From: Neiella holothuriorum | Lineage (GTDB): Bacteria > Pseudomonadota > Gammaproteobacteria > Enterobacterales > Neiellaceae | Direction: 5' to 3' | Length of the DNA stretch: 64,000 nucleotides | Assembly: GCF_019457915.1 (NCBI RefSeq) | Contig: NZ_JAHZSS010000003.1 | Location: 267,873 to 331,872, forward strand | Shown: piece by piece, positions 50,406 to 59,253 of the stretch | How positions within the stretch are numbered: the stretch's first letter is position 1 | Layout of the letters: every line of letters begins with the position of its first letter | Program-made: the position numbers and the translations under genes | The notes under the pieces: model-generated | Told to the model about the DNA's origin: nothing | Database searches by the model: none | What the model saw: the letters and a program-made list of their open reading frames with translations, nothing else

Positions 50406-51656
50406 TTGGCAAATGGGTGACGGCAAAGTCCGATTTTGGATGTTATCTTGAGCTAATACTTGCACTTCAAATACTTGCTGGCCGAGCCCCTGAATGTTTG
50501 CTGACACCATGTCTTGGTGTTGTAAATAGCCCAGTCGATTTCTATCAACAATTTGTTCATTCAGAAATACGTTGCGCGCATTATCGATTGAAAAGCCCGC
50601 TTTGAAGAACAAACCGATTTTCTTCCATAAACTAGGTGCCTGAATTGCTGTGCCGCCGGCAGTACCAGTCAATAAGATAGAGCCAGCTGGAATGATGCCG
50701 TTTTGAGGGAGCACCCAGTGTGGTTGTCCGTCAGCATCGCGCATACATATATTGTCTTGTGCATCATGGCGCTTTGCCATGATTTGAATGATTTGGTAAG
50801 GATCAAAGCGCATTTGAGTTAGCGATGCATCTTGTTCCAAAATAAATTCACCGGATTCAGCCTTGGTGACACCAAGCGAAATAGAAGAATCGATTTGCCA
50901 GTTACCTTGTTCGTCAGCAAAGCCCTCGCGACCAAGTCGTAGCCAAGGTCCTAATGGTAGGTAGCCAGGTTCACTTTTTCCTTGGGTATAGCCAAATTCT
51001 GGGTTGGTAATTATTGGTACCCGATCAGATAAATCATTCGCCAGTGCAAATGCAACGTTTGGATAAAGCTCGTTAGGCGTTGGTGGGTTCGATAAATCGA
51101 TATCGGTCAAAGTGATCATGGCCAATTCAACTTCATAATCGAGTAATAACTGATCGCTTGATCCTACTTTAACCGGTGTATAGGGGCCTGTAGGGAAGAC
51201 AGGTTTGGAAAAAAGGAGTAGGGGGCTTGTACCGCTGTAATCGCCAGTTTCTTCAAGGTGTTCAACATAGTTGAAGCCGACACCAATGATTAAACGTTCA
51301 CCATTAACAAGTTGTTCCTTTGAGTATTGAATTGGCGGCAATATCCGTTCAGCTTGTTCAGATTCACTGATTATTTCTCTTGAAAGTGACGGTAGATCGT
51401 CGCCTCGTTGAAGTGCCTCATTAATAAGCTCTGGTGCCACAGAAACACCCAAAGGCTGGCAAAACTTGCCATCAATCGAACCTAAATTTGCAATTTCTCG
51501 AGGAATTCCCTGCGAGTGCTGTGTTACATAGCCCAAACACGCTTGTTGTTCGAAAGGCGCGTCATGGCTGATAAACCGCGCTAATTTAACTGCGGCAACA
51601 GCGTCAGTTATGAAAAAAAAACTGATGACGGGTAACACATACGAATAACGGGCCAT
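50403..51656 (-). CDS. Fumarylacetoacetate hydrolase family protein with signal peptide
   Basis: A 417-residue protein. The C-terminal two thirds match the FAH fold: IGVGFNYVEHLEE, the metal-binding DYEVE (E175, E177), ANDLSDR with a third acidic ligand, and GSILLTGTAGG. Unusually, the N-terminus (SYVLPVISFFFITDAVAA) looks like a Sec signal peptide, so the enzyme would act in the periplasm, whereas FAH-family hydrolases and decarboxylases are normally cytosolic. It is convergent with sucD and stands alone. The substrate is unknown; beta-diketo acid or a related ring-opening product would be usual for the family. Confidence 0.8.
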   Translation of the reverse strand: MARYSYVLPVISFFFITDAVAAVKLARFISHDAPFEQQACLGYVTQHSQGIPREIANLGSIDGKFCQPLGVSVAPELINEALQRGDDLPSLSREIISESEQAERILPPIQYSKEQLVNGERLIIGVGFNYVEHLEETGDYSGTSPLLLFSKPVFPTGPYTPVKVGSSDQLLLDYEVELAMITLTDIDLSNPPTPNELYPNVAFALANDLSDRVPIITNPEFGYTQGKSEPGYLPLGPWLRLGREGFADEQGNWQIDSSISLGVTKAESGEFILEQDASLTQMRFDPYQIIQIMAKRHDAQDNICMRDADGQPHWVLPQNGIIPAGSILLTGTAGGTAIQAPSLWKKIGLFFKAGFSIDNARNVFLNEQIVDRNRLGYLQHQDMVSANIQGLGQQVFEVQVLAQDNIQNRTLPSPICQ

Positions 51657-51761
51657 GGCGAATCCTAATTGAAATCGATGTGTAGACTATAGTGGCGTTT
51701 GTTAAACGAAAGCTGAATAACGTTCAATATTTCGTTTACAAGCTCATATCAAAAATCAACA

Positions 51762-51971
51762 GTGGCTTTGGAGACCAACATCGCTTACAAATCTTCTATG
51801 GTGTGGTCTGCCTTAGCGCAAGCCAATGATTCAAATGAATCTAAACGCCATGTTTTTTTTACTGACGTTTTTAGAGAGTAAGCGCGGTATAACAAGCTGA
51901 CTGCGTTGCAGCATCGTGCAGAGTTAACCGTAGAAGATCTATTGCGCGTTATGAGAGTAACGCACCGGTGA
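51762..51971 (+). pseudogene. Possible interrupted small ORF
   Basis: From GTG 51762 (or ATG 51798) one frame reads on as plausible protein to a TAA at 51879-51881 and then, in the same frame, continues (KLTALQHRAELTVEDLLRVM) to a TGA at 51969-51971. The second part looks like a helical domain. It may be a short gene broken by a nonsense mutation. There is no good Shine-Dalgarno. Weak evidence. Confidence 0.22.
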
Positions 51972-52356
51972 ATTGTCATTTAAATATAACCAGGTCATAT
52001 GAGTTGGGTTAACCTTTATGTTCGCGCACCATGTAAGCACACGAAGGGCTTACGGCAGTCAGCAAATAGTCTTAAAATACTGAATTAATCCTTAGGAGCG
52101 TCGTTAGCACAAACGAAGCGCCTGATAGCCATCCTGCCATTCTTGCATGTGAATGCGCACAATGTATATTATGTTAAATGACGTTTGTGTGTCGATTGTT
52201 AGTCAAGCACTCTATTCAGCTATCAGCTATCAGCTATCTGGAATCTACAAGTGCTCTCAACATTGTGCACTGTAGGCACCTGTTCGAGGATGAGTTTCGC
52301 CACGTTTCTTTTTACGTTTATTAATTTGTTGGTAAAACATACCAACGAAAGCTGAC
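51972..52356. other. Intergenic, no gene seen
   Basis: AT-rich sequence without a supported ORF or RNA gene. The only structure noticed is three tandem copies of CAGCTAT at 52217-52237. Confidence 0.5.
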
Positions 52357-52683
52357 TTACGCTCCGTGAGCCTTTAATTTAACAGCTGTACCGAACACCA
52401 TTATTTCAGAAGAGCCATCCATAATTGTGCTTGTGGTAAATCGAACGCCGACAATCGCGTCGGCTCCTTTTGCTTGCGCGCTTTCAATTAAACGCGTGAC
52501 TGCGATATCTCGAGCATCCGTTAGCATTTCTGTGTAGCCCCGAATCTCTCCCCCAACGATGTTTTTTAAACTCGCCATAATGTCACGGCCAATATGCTTT
52601 GCTTGAACAACATTGCCGGTCACAATGCCAACAATCGCTCCAATTTCTTTACCAGGAATTGATTCGGTGGTTGAGTAAATCAT
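52357..52683 (-). CDS. YbjQ/UPF0145 family protein
   Basis: A 108-residue protein. It shows the family pattern of strands and helices: VTGNVVQAKHIGRDIMASLKNIVGGE, YTEMLTDARDIAVTRLIESA, GADAIVGVRF and VFGTAVKL. These small proteins form pentamers and are sometimes annotated as heavy-metal-binding, without firm evidence. Monocistronic, ATG at 52683. Confidence 0.92.
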   Translation of the reverse strand: MIYSTTESIPGKEIGAIVGIVTGNVVQAKHIGRDIMASLKNIVGGEIRGYTEMLTDARDIAVTRLIESAQAKGADAIVGVRFTTSTIMDGSSEIMVFGTAVKLKAHGA

Positions 52684-52742
52684 AAATATTCTCCAAAACG
52701 TAATGGCTTATAGAGCGCTATATTGACGCGTTTATGGTTTTT

Positions 52743-52946
52743 CTAAAGTACGGTGTTTGGCGCCAATAATCGAGATTCAAGCCTACGGCGCATTTGTTGG
52801 TGCACTTGCTGTGCTAAAAATTGGTCGGCTTGGTCTACAGAGCCAAAAAGTTCTGTCAATTTTGCTACTGCGCGGAAGTCGTTTCGTTTTGCATCGAAGA
52901 GGTAGCTACGGAGTAACTCTAGTGGGATCGTATAGATGTCATTCAT
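52743..52946 (-). CDS. Small hypothetical protein
   Basis: A 67-residue predicted helical protein (IPLELLRSYLFDAKRNDF and a basic MRRRLESRLL end). AAGGA lies nine bases upstream of the ATG. No family recognised. It lies in a run of small minus-strand genes. Confidence 0.55.
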   Translation of the reverse strand: MNDIYTIPLELLRSYLFDAKRNDFRAVAKLTELFGSVDQADQFLAQQVHQQMRRRLESRLLAPNTVL

Positions 52947-53097
52947 GACTTATTCCTTTTTGTAGTCGATACCCAATCCTTGGGCTGCTGACGATTATAG
53001 CACTAACGTTGTTGTTAATTCTGATTATGTTTGGCGACTTCCCTTCCGGTAAAGTTCTAGTGGCAACGTACCGCAAATGAATAGGCTGTAATGTGCG

Positions 53098-53298
53098 TTA
53101 TCGTTCAAGTGCTTCTTGCCGCTCGCGTTCATATTCTTGATAGGTTTTATTTGTTTCATTTAGGCATTGGTCGGCTTCCGATTGAGGCAGCTTCATGCAG
53201 TCATTGCGTTTGCTTGTTTGGATCCCGTCGTACCACGACTGGTGACTACACCCAGCAAGAGCAATGCTCAGCGTCAGTATTGAAACGATAGCCCTCAT
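53098..53298 (-). CDS. Small lipoprotein
   Basis: A 66-residue protein starting MRAIVSILTLSIALAGCSH, a lipoprotein signal peptide with lipobox LAGC. The mature part is short, with two cysteines (NDCMKLP, DQCLNE) and a charged helical tail. I choose the ATG at 53298 because GAGGAG sits seven bases upstream; the frame extends seven codons further. Resembles short lipoproteins of unknown role in related genera. Confidence 0.7.
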   Translation of the reverse strand: MRAIVSILTLSIALAGCSHQSWYDGIQTSKRNDCMKLPQSEADQCLNETNKTYQEYERERQEALER

Positions 53299-53397
53299 TA
53301 CAAACTCCTCTTGTGGCATTAGATATGGCCTAAATTAGCGCAATGCGCGTATTTGATCGAGTGTCGTGAGGGCTATTTTCAACCGTTCGTTGGCGTA

Positions 53398-53589
53398 CTA
53401 ATAGTAACAATAACTATCTGTATGGAGTTGGGGATCTTCTACTAACAAATGGACTTCTGCTTGCGTATGTTCGTAGCTACTACATTTACGTACCGTCGCA
53501 ATGCCAGTGGTGTTATTGATTGATAACACTTCAACTGCTTGATTATTGAAATCGACGATCATGCCATGATGTAGGTCTGATGCATTCAT
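53398..53589 (-). CDS. Small hypothetical protein
   Basis: A 63-residue protein (MNASDLHHGMIVDFNNQAVE...) with a near-perfect AGGAGG Shine-Dalgarno five to six bases before the ATG, which argues that it is real. The N-terminal half resembles a small SH3-like barrel strand pattern (GMIVDF, AVEVLSI, IATVRK). No family recognised. Confidence 0.6.
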   Translation of the reverse strand: MNASDLHHGMIVDFNNQAVEVLSINNTTGIATVRKCSSYEHTQAEVHLLVEDPQLHTDSYCYY

Positions 53590-53943
53590 GAGTTCCTCCT
53601 CAGGTTCACTTTACTTGTATGGCATTCAGGGCTTTGCAGATCATTATTTCTCAACGATTCATGGTTAAATGGCTCAATTGCTTTAAAAAATTTGAGTTCT
53701 GGATGGGTATTTTGTCTTCCGATGTAACTTTCCGCCCTCACCTTCGGTCTTATAACTATGTGTGTGATGGCTATGTCGTGCTGATTGTGCCACTTAGGTA
53801 AACAGTGCGTTTCGTTTAGCCTTATTTTTCACATTGGGATTTAAATTTAAGATGATAAACATTTAGTTGCCCTGCAGGGCTGTGGCGATACTTTGACTTG
53901 CTAACGAGCTATATACACAAAATTTTAAGTGAGGACTAATGTG
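53590..53943. other. Divergent intergenic region
   Basis: About 350 bases between two divergent genes. It should hold both promoters. A 60-codon frame at 53619-53801 has no ribosome binding site and no family resemblance and is not called. Confidence 0.4.
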
Positions 53944-54618
53944 ATGAAACGTCTATCCAAAGTGGCCGTTATTATTAGCACCGTTTGTTTAACGATGTTG
54001 AGTGCCAATTTAGTAAAGGCCGACGAGTCAGCAACCAACACCAGTTATGATCATCTAGTGGCTACCGCTTCGGACAAAGTTGATGAGCTTTATTTGAAGC
54101 AAGGCGCAGATTTTTCACACTACGATAGTCTGGCATTAACGGTTGCCGATGTCGGGTTCCGAAAAAATGCTTATCGCAGCTCGTTTAACACACGTGGTCA
54201 AATGAAGCGTGCGATGGAAACTGTCACGCCGAAGATCCAGTTGTTATTCGATGAAACGTTTCGTGAAGTGATTGAAGAGCACGGTCACTACACCATGAGC
54301 GATAAGCGTGGTGATAACACCTTGCTTGTGGTGCCAAAGCTAATCAATGTTTACCTAGCGAACTTAGGTGAAATGACTCACACCAGCTCTGCTCGCGTTT
54401 ACGCTGAAAGCGCAGGTGAAATGACTCTAGTACTAGAGTTGTATGATTCAGTTAGCGGCGAGATTCTGGCTCGTGTTGTCGACAATAAAGAAGCAACTGA
54501 TTGGGGGCACATGGTTCGTCAAACTTCAATTGATAACAATCAGCAGATCCGACGAATGGTTAAAGGTTGGGCAACAGATCTAAACAACGGTTTGATGGAA
54601 TCAGCTAAGCCAGACTAA
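53944..54618 (+). CDS. Exported protein resembling DUF3313
   Basis: A 224-residue exported protein. A signal peptide (MKRLSKVAVIISTVCLTMLS, cleaved near VKADE) precedes a domain with LKQGADFSHYDSLALTVADV and a late strand-helix unit (MTLVLELYDSVSGEILARVVD) that resembles the DUF3313 lipoprotein-like fold, here without a lipobox. The start is ATG 53944, or the GTG directly before it; GAGG lies upstream. A terminator follows. Periplasmic location inferred, function unknown. Confidence 0.65.
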   Translation: MKRLSKVAVIISTVCLTMLSANLVKADESATNTSYDHLVATASDKVDELYLKQGADFSHYDSLALTVADVGFRKNAYRSSFNTRGQMKRAMETVTPKIQLLFDETFREVIEEHGHYTMSDKRGDNTLLVVPKLINVYLANLGEMTHTSSARVYAESAGEMTLVLELYDSVSGEILARVVDNKEATDWGHMVRQTSIDNNQQIRRMVKGWATDLNNGLMESAKPD

Positions 54619-54641
54619 TAGCTAAATAAAAACCAAGACAT

Positions 54642-54670
54642 AAAAAAGGCCGAGTTATCGGCCTTTTTTA
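54642..54670 (+). terminator. Bidirectional terminator
   Basis: AAAAAAGGCCGA-gtta-TCGGCCTTTTTT hairpin between the DUF3313-like gene and the convergent S41 protease gene. Confidence 0.92.
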
Positions 54671-54683
54671 TATGGATGGATTA

Positions 54684-57600
54684 TCAAAATTTAGAAGGTG
54701 CTGGCGGCACTGTTAGTTGACGCTTTGGATTTGCCTTTAGCTCGGCAAGTAGCTCCTTAACGGCGCGTTCAACTGAAGGATCTTGCCCTTTGAATACTAA
54801 TTCAGGCCGATCAATAACTTCGATATCTGGGCTTACGCCCTCGTTCTCGATGATCCAGTTACCGTCATTGTCGAGAATACGGAACGTTGCCGCAATGACC
54901 TGCCCGCCATCCACTAATTTGGGATTACCAGAAATGCCAATTAAGCCGCCCCAAGTACGCGTTCCAATCAATTTACCGAGGTTCGCTTGGCGGAAATAAT
55001 ATGGCAGTGCATCGCCTCCAGAGCTTGAGTATCCGTTGATCAGCATTGCCTTAGGGCCATCGTGGGCAAGCTGTGGAGTTTTAGTGGGCTCTACACCACG
55101 ACGCTTCCAATAGTTTAATGGCTTACGAGCCAACCACGTAATCATGTGCTCAGGAATAAAGCCGCCGCCGTTATAGCGATCGTCAATAATCAGAGCTTCT
55201 TTGGTCGTTTGTGGCATAAAGGTCTTAAACAACTCGCGATTGCCATCAATATTGGTGTTAGGTAAATGCACGTAGCCAATACGGCCATCCGACAATTTAT
55301 CAACGTATGCCATACGAGATTTAACCCAATCCAAATAGCGTAAACCTTGTTCGCTAGCGATTGGCTTAACGGGGACCTTCCAGGTGTTTTTGCTATTTGG
55401 CGAGTCACTTAGTAGCAGTTCTATCTGTTGGCCTTGGGTATTTTCAAGCAATTCGTAAAAATTGCTAACACCTTTGGTTGATAGCCCCTGTACGGCAATG
55501 ATGTAATCACCAATATTGGCTTTAACGCCCGGCTCGGTTAATGGCGAGCGGAAGTTCTCATGCCAGTTTTCACCACCGAAGATGTCGCTAATTTGGGCAA
55601 AACCAGAGCTGTGCTGGCTAATTTTGGCACCCAATAAGCCGTGGGGTTTGCGCGGTGCTTTAGGTTGATCGCCCGATTGAACATAGATGTGGCCAGCGTT
55701 AATTTCGCCAGCAATTTCGCTGAGTACGTAATCGAGATCTGCTCGGTGAGCAACTGCATCGGCCATGGGTTGATAGCGCTTGCGAATTTCATCCCAATCT
55801 TGCCCGTGATGATTTTCATCGTAGAACCAGTCACGCAATGTACGCCAACCTTCAACATACATGTGCTGCCATTCGACGGTTGGGTCAATTTTAAGGTTCA
55901 TCTGCGCTAAGTCGATTTGAGACTTTTTAAGATCTTGCTTTTCTTTCGGTTCAACAATGCTGTAGTGATCGCCCGATTGAATTAATAGGTGTTCAGCGTT
56001 GTTTGAAATTGCGTAGTCATCGACCTTTTCAGCAACTGTTTTCACGTCACCGTTGCGCCCTACACCGATTAATTTCAGCTCGTTGCCGGAGATGGCCAAA
56101 ACGCCATCACCAATGGCGTTCAGCGCACGATAATTACCGGCCTTAGCATTCAGTACCTCAACGCGCTGGGCAAAATTTTTGCTATTAAGTTGGGTAGATA
56201 CGTTGTTGCTATCGCCCTGCTCTTCTTGATCGTCATTGATGGCCACTTCATCACTGGCAAAGCGGTTCATGGCGTCAATTTTGTCGTTGACTGCAACACC
56301 GTAAATCCGTGTTGCGTTGTTATATAAGTAGTCAAACTCATAACTAGAGAACGCTAAGTTGAAATCGCGCTCTGACGTAAAGTAAAGATATTGACCGTCT
56401 GGCGAGAACGTTGGATTCCGCTCGGAGGTCATTTCATCGGTTAAACGTGTGACTTTTTTGTTTTTAAGGTTGTAGTGCCACAAGGAGCTATAACGATTCT
56501 CATTGTTTTTGACATAAACAATGTCTTGGCTATTTGGCGACCACGTGTAATTCGTCAGGCCATTTTCATTAAACCGCGCAACATCAATCTTAGTTTGCTT
56601 TCCGGAGCGAACATCAAGCACCCACAAGGTGTGGTTCTGATCGGAAAATAAAAGCTTTTTATTATCAGCCGACCATACGGGATCAAAACGCCATATTGTG
56701 CCGTTTGTTGTTAGTTGCTTCGTCTTGTTATTGGCTGATCTGTCCTTGATATAGATTTCGTATTCACCCGTCGCGTCACTCATATAGGCAATATAACGAC
56801 CGTTAGGTGACCAGCTGGCTGCAATTTCACGGCCCTCAGGGGTGTGCGATAAATTGCGTGTTACGCCGTCTTTCTTAGGTACGGAAAATAGCTCACCACG
56901 TGCAGTAAATAAGGCTCGCTTACCGCTATTGTCGATACTCATGGAGTCAATAAATGGCGCAACATTTTTGCTGTATGGTTCTGCAAACTGGCGCACGCCA
57001 GCGATATTAATAGTGAGTTTGGTTGCTTTATTTGTTTTCGGATCGAAACGATGAAGGTAGCCGCCGTTTTCATAAACAATTGCGTCTGGTCCTGCCGAAG
57101 GCCACAACACATCAAACTCAGAGTAATGGGTTAGTTTTTTAGGCGCCTTGCCAGCTTGATATTGGTATAGGTTGAGGGTGAATTCGCGGTCAGACACAAA
57201 GTAAATATTATCGTTAACCACGGTTGGTTGGTGGTCGGTTGCGCGATGCGTTGTGAGCTGCTCTGAGGTATTAGTTTCTAAATCGTAGACCCAAACATCT
57301 TGTGCTCTACCACCGCGAGTGCGCTTCCATGTACGGAATTCACGATCGATTGGGGTGTACACATAACGGTTACCATCCGGCGTTAGCATACCGCCGCCAG
57401 TTTCCGGAACAGCTAATGGGCTTTCCATGCCGCCGTCAACAGAGACCATATAAGGGCGCCCCATGCGCTTACCCCACGGCGTACGGTTGGCGCGAAAAAT
57501 GACATGTTTGCCATCGGGCGTCCAATCCAGCACGCGATAATCAAACCCGCCGCGAGGCGGCATTGGGCCGACATCGTTGTAGTACGTCAACTGCTTCAGG

Positions 57601-57899
57601 CCCGAACCATCAGCATTCATCACATAGATTTGGCGACTACCGTTATATTCAGCTGAAAAGGCAATTTGTTGGCCGTCAGGTGAAAACTTAGGGAAGGCTT
57701 CAAAGCCAATATGATCGGTTAAGCGAAGGCTTTCACCTGTGGTGTGATCGGCAATGTAGATATCGCCAGCATACACGAAGGTCACTTGTTCCTTGTGAAT
57801 GTCAGCAAAGCGAAGTAGACGCGTATCTTCTGTTTGGTAAGCGTTTGAGAAACCCGAAGTTAGCAGGGTAATCGCGGCAATTATATTTGCGTATTTCAT
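54684..57899 (-). CDS. Tricorn-like S41 family peptidase, exported
   Basis: A 1071-residue protein with a signal peptide (MKYANIIAAITLLTSGFSNA). The N-terminal ~600 residues are TolB/WD40-like propeller repeats (FSPDGQQIAFSAE, WTPDGKHVIFRA, WSPNGRYIAYMSD). A tricorn core C1-like segment (GWRTLRDWFYDENHHGQDWD), a PDZ domain (GDYIIAVQGL) and an S41 catalytic domain follow; the nucleophile is probably the Ser in GYSSSGGDALP near residue 956, with DDRYNGGGF before it. It should degrade peptides in the periplasm. The ATG at 57899 is chosen for its signal peptide and an AAGGA upstream. Confidence 0.9.
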   Translation of the reverse strand: MKYANIIAAITLLTSGFSNAYQTEDTRLLRFADIHKEQVTFVYAGDIYIADHTTGESLRLTDHIGFEAFPKFSPDGQQIAFSAEYNGSRQIYVMNADGSGLKQLTYYNDVGPMPPRGGFDYRVLDWTPDGKHVIFRANRTPWGKRMGRPYMVSVDGGMESPLAVPETGGGMLTPDGNRYVYTPIDREFRTWKRTRGGRAQDVWVYDLETNTSEQLTTHRATDHQPTVVNDNIYFVSDREFTLNLYQYQAGKAPKKLTHYSEFDVLWPSAGPDAIVYENGGYLHRFDPKTNKATKLTINIAGVRQFAEPYSKNVAPFIDSMSIDNSGKRALFTARGELFSVPKKDGVTRNLSHTPEGREIAASWSPNGRYIAYMSDATGEYEIYIKDRSANNKTKQLTTNGTIWRFDPVWSADNKKLLFSDQNHTLWVLDVRSGKQTKIDVARFNENGLTNYTWSPNSQDIVYVKNNENRYSSLWHYNLKNKKVTRLTDEMTSERNPTFSPDGQYLYFTSERDFNLAFSSYEFDYLYNNATRIYGVAVNDKIDAMNRFASDEVAINDDQEEQGDSNNVSTQLNSKNFAQRVEVLNAKAGNYRALNAIGDGVLAISGNELKLIGVGRNGDVKTVAEKVDDYAISNNAEHLLIQSGDHYSIVEPKEKQDLKKSQIDLAQMNLKIDPTVEWQHMYVEGWRTLRDWFYDENHHGQDWDEIRKRYQPMADAVAHRADLDYVLSEIAGEINAGHIYVQSGDQPKAPRKPHGLLGAKISQHSSGFAQISDIFGGENWHENFRSPLTEPGVKANIGDYIIAVQGLSTKGVSNFYELLENTQGQQIELLLSDSPNSKNTWKVPVKPIASEQGLRYLDWVKSRMAYVDKLSDGRIGYVHLPNTNIDGNRELFKTFMPQTTKEALIIDDRYNGGGFIPEHMITWLARKPLNYWKRRGVEPTKTPQLAHDGPKAMLINGYSSSGGDALPYYFRQANLGKLIGTRTWGGLIGISGNPKLVDGGQVIAATFRILDNDGNWIIENEGVSPDIEVIDRPELVFKGQDPSVERAVKELLAELKANPKRQLTVPPAPSKF

Positions 57900-58221
57900 G
57901 ATGGTCCTTGCGTTAGTCGACCGGCGTATTGTAGCGATTTTGATAGCGGATGGAGAGCGCATTTTAGCAATATCTGTTAGTTCGAACTGGAATTGTAGCG
58001 ATACAGGAAGTTTCGCTAATTTGCGTCGGCGTGCTCAGCGATGGGCATCACTTCACGGGTTTGGGTCAACCTTTTCTTTGCTACCGGTGACGTTGCGGCT
58101 AAATCGGTGAACCAATTTTATTTGGGCGGGTCATATTGGAGCAGTGCCTTGTGTTCGATTTATCAAGTTCGGTAACGCATTGGTATGCCAATACGATTCT
58201 TTTAATGGGAAGTGTTTAGAA

Positions 58222-58671
58222 ATGAATAAAGCTGTTAATTTCGGTAAGCATTCGATGGCCATTGCGGTTATTTCAGCCATCATACTGAGTGTGGTTGCCG
58301 CGCCTTCGTACGCTATTTCTTATACATTCAGTCATGAAAGCCAAGAGCGCTTTATGAAGAACAACCCGCGAGCAGCACACACCATAACCAACCCGCACCT
58401 CGCCAGTCGATGCATCGCGGGTGTCACCGTTTTTAGTAAAATATCGCCCGCCCATGATCGTTTTGCAGATGATATGAAAGAGGTGATGTGGGCGTTTGTT
58501 GAAGATTACAATCCGCGACCAAATCAGACTGATAAGTTGAGCAAAAAATACGCTGCGCCAATGGCAAAATCAGATGACAATTTTTATAAAGATTGGAATG
58601 CTGCAGATTGCACAAACCTGTTTGATTCATTGATGCTGGTGTACTTGAAAGACGACGAGCCAAAAGAGTAG
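58222..58671 (+). CDS. Hypothetical exported protein
   Basis: A 149-residue protein with a signal peptide (IAVISAIILSVVAAPSYA) and a mature domain containing two cysteines (SRCIAGV and ADCTNLF), which may form a disulfide. The start at 58222 places the signal peptide at the usual position; the frame runs 26 codons further upstream. No family recognised. Periplasmic location inferred. Confidence 0.6.
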   Translation: MNKAVNFGKHSMAIAVISAIILSVVAAPSYAISYTFSHESQERFMKNNPRAAHTITNPHLASRCIAGVTVFSKISPAHDRFADDMKEVMWAFVEDYNPRPNQTDKLSKKYAAPMAKSDDNFYKDWNAADCTNLFDSLMLVYLKDDEPKE

Positions 58672-58718
58672 TCAGCTCACCGAATAGTCAATCATGTTGG
58701 GCAACAAGAGTCTTGATA

Positions 58719-59249
58719 TTGAAAAGTACGAAATTAGGTGATCGCGTGTTATCAGCGCTCGATATCGAAAAAGGAGTTCACTTGATTGCCGCGCAATTGA
58801 ATCGGCAGTTTGAAGGTGATGAGGTTATTGTCATTACCATGGTGCCGGGCGGAATTCTATTTTGCGCGGATTTAGTCCGTCAATTTAGTTTTGATATCAA
58901 AATGGACTATGTCTCTTGTCCGCACACGCCCGGTGAGCGCAATAATCAATCCGAGATCATTTATCATCAAAATGTGTCCATCACCGATCAGCACGTGTTA
59001 TTAATCGACGATGCCATCGAATCCGGCGGCACCATGAAGCGCGTGGTTAACTACTTCACACGCCTACACGCACCGCACTCAATTTCTATTGCAACATTGT
59101 TCGTCAAACCAGGACGCGTCCACATCCCTGTTACTCAATACTACGCCTACGAAATGGCGACCGATGAGAACTTGGTAGGCTACGGTTTACCCTGGCAGGA
59201 CAAACATCGGAATTTGCCTTTTGTTGCTAAATTGGGCAACACCACTTAA
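58719..59249 (+). CDS. Phosphoribosyltransferase, HPRT-like
   Basis: A 176-residue type I phosphoribosyltransferase. The PRPP loop LLIDDAIESGGT is the family signature, with S replacing the usual T; VPGGILFCADLVRQF matches the HPRT substrate region, and DENLVGYGLPW the C-terminal base-binding loop. It probably salvages hypoxanthine or guanine. The start is a TTG at 58719, eight bases after AGAG; a TTG two codons earlier is also possible. No ATG fits. Confidence 0.8.
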   Translation: MKSTKLGDRVLSALDIEKGVHLIAAQLNRQFEGDEVIVITMVPGGILFCADLVRQFSFDIKMDYVSCPHTPGERNNQSEIIYHQNVSITDQHVLLIDDAIESGGTMKRVVNYFTRLHAPHSISIATLFVKPGRVHIPVTQYYAYEMATDENLVGYGLPWQDKHRNLPFVAKLGNTT

Positions 59250-59253
59250 CGGA

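Noticed and set aside
53619..53801. 60-codon frame in the divergent intergenic region
   Set aside because: No Shine-Dalgarno and no coding-like character.
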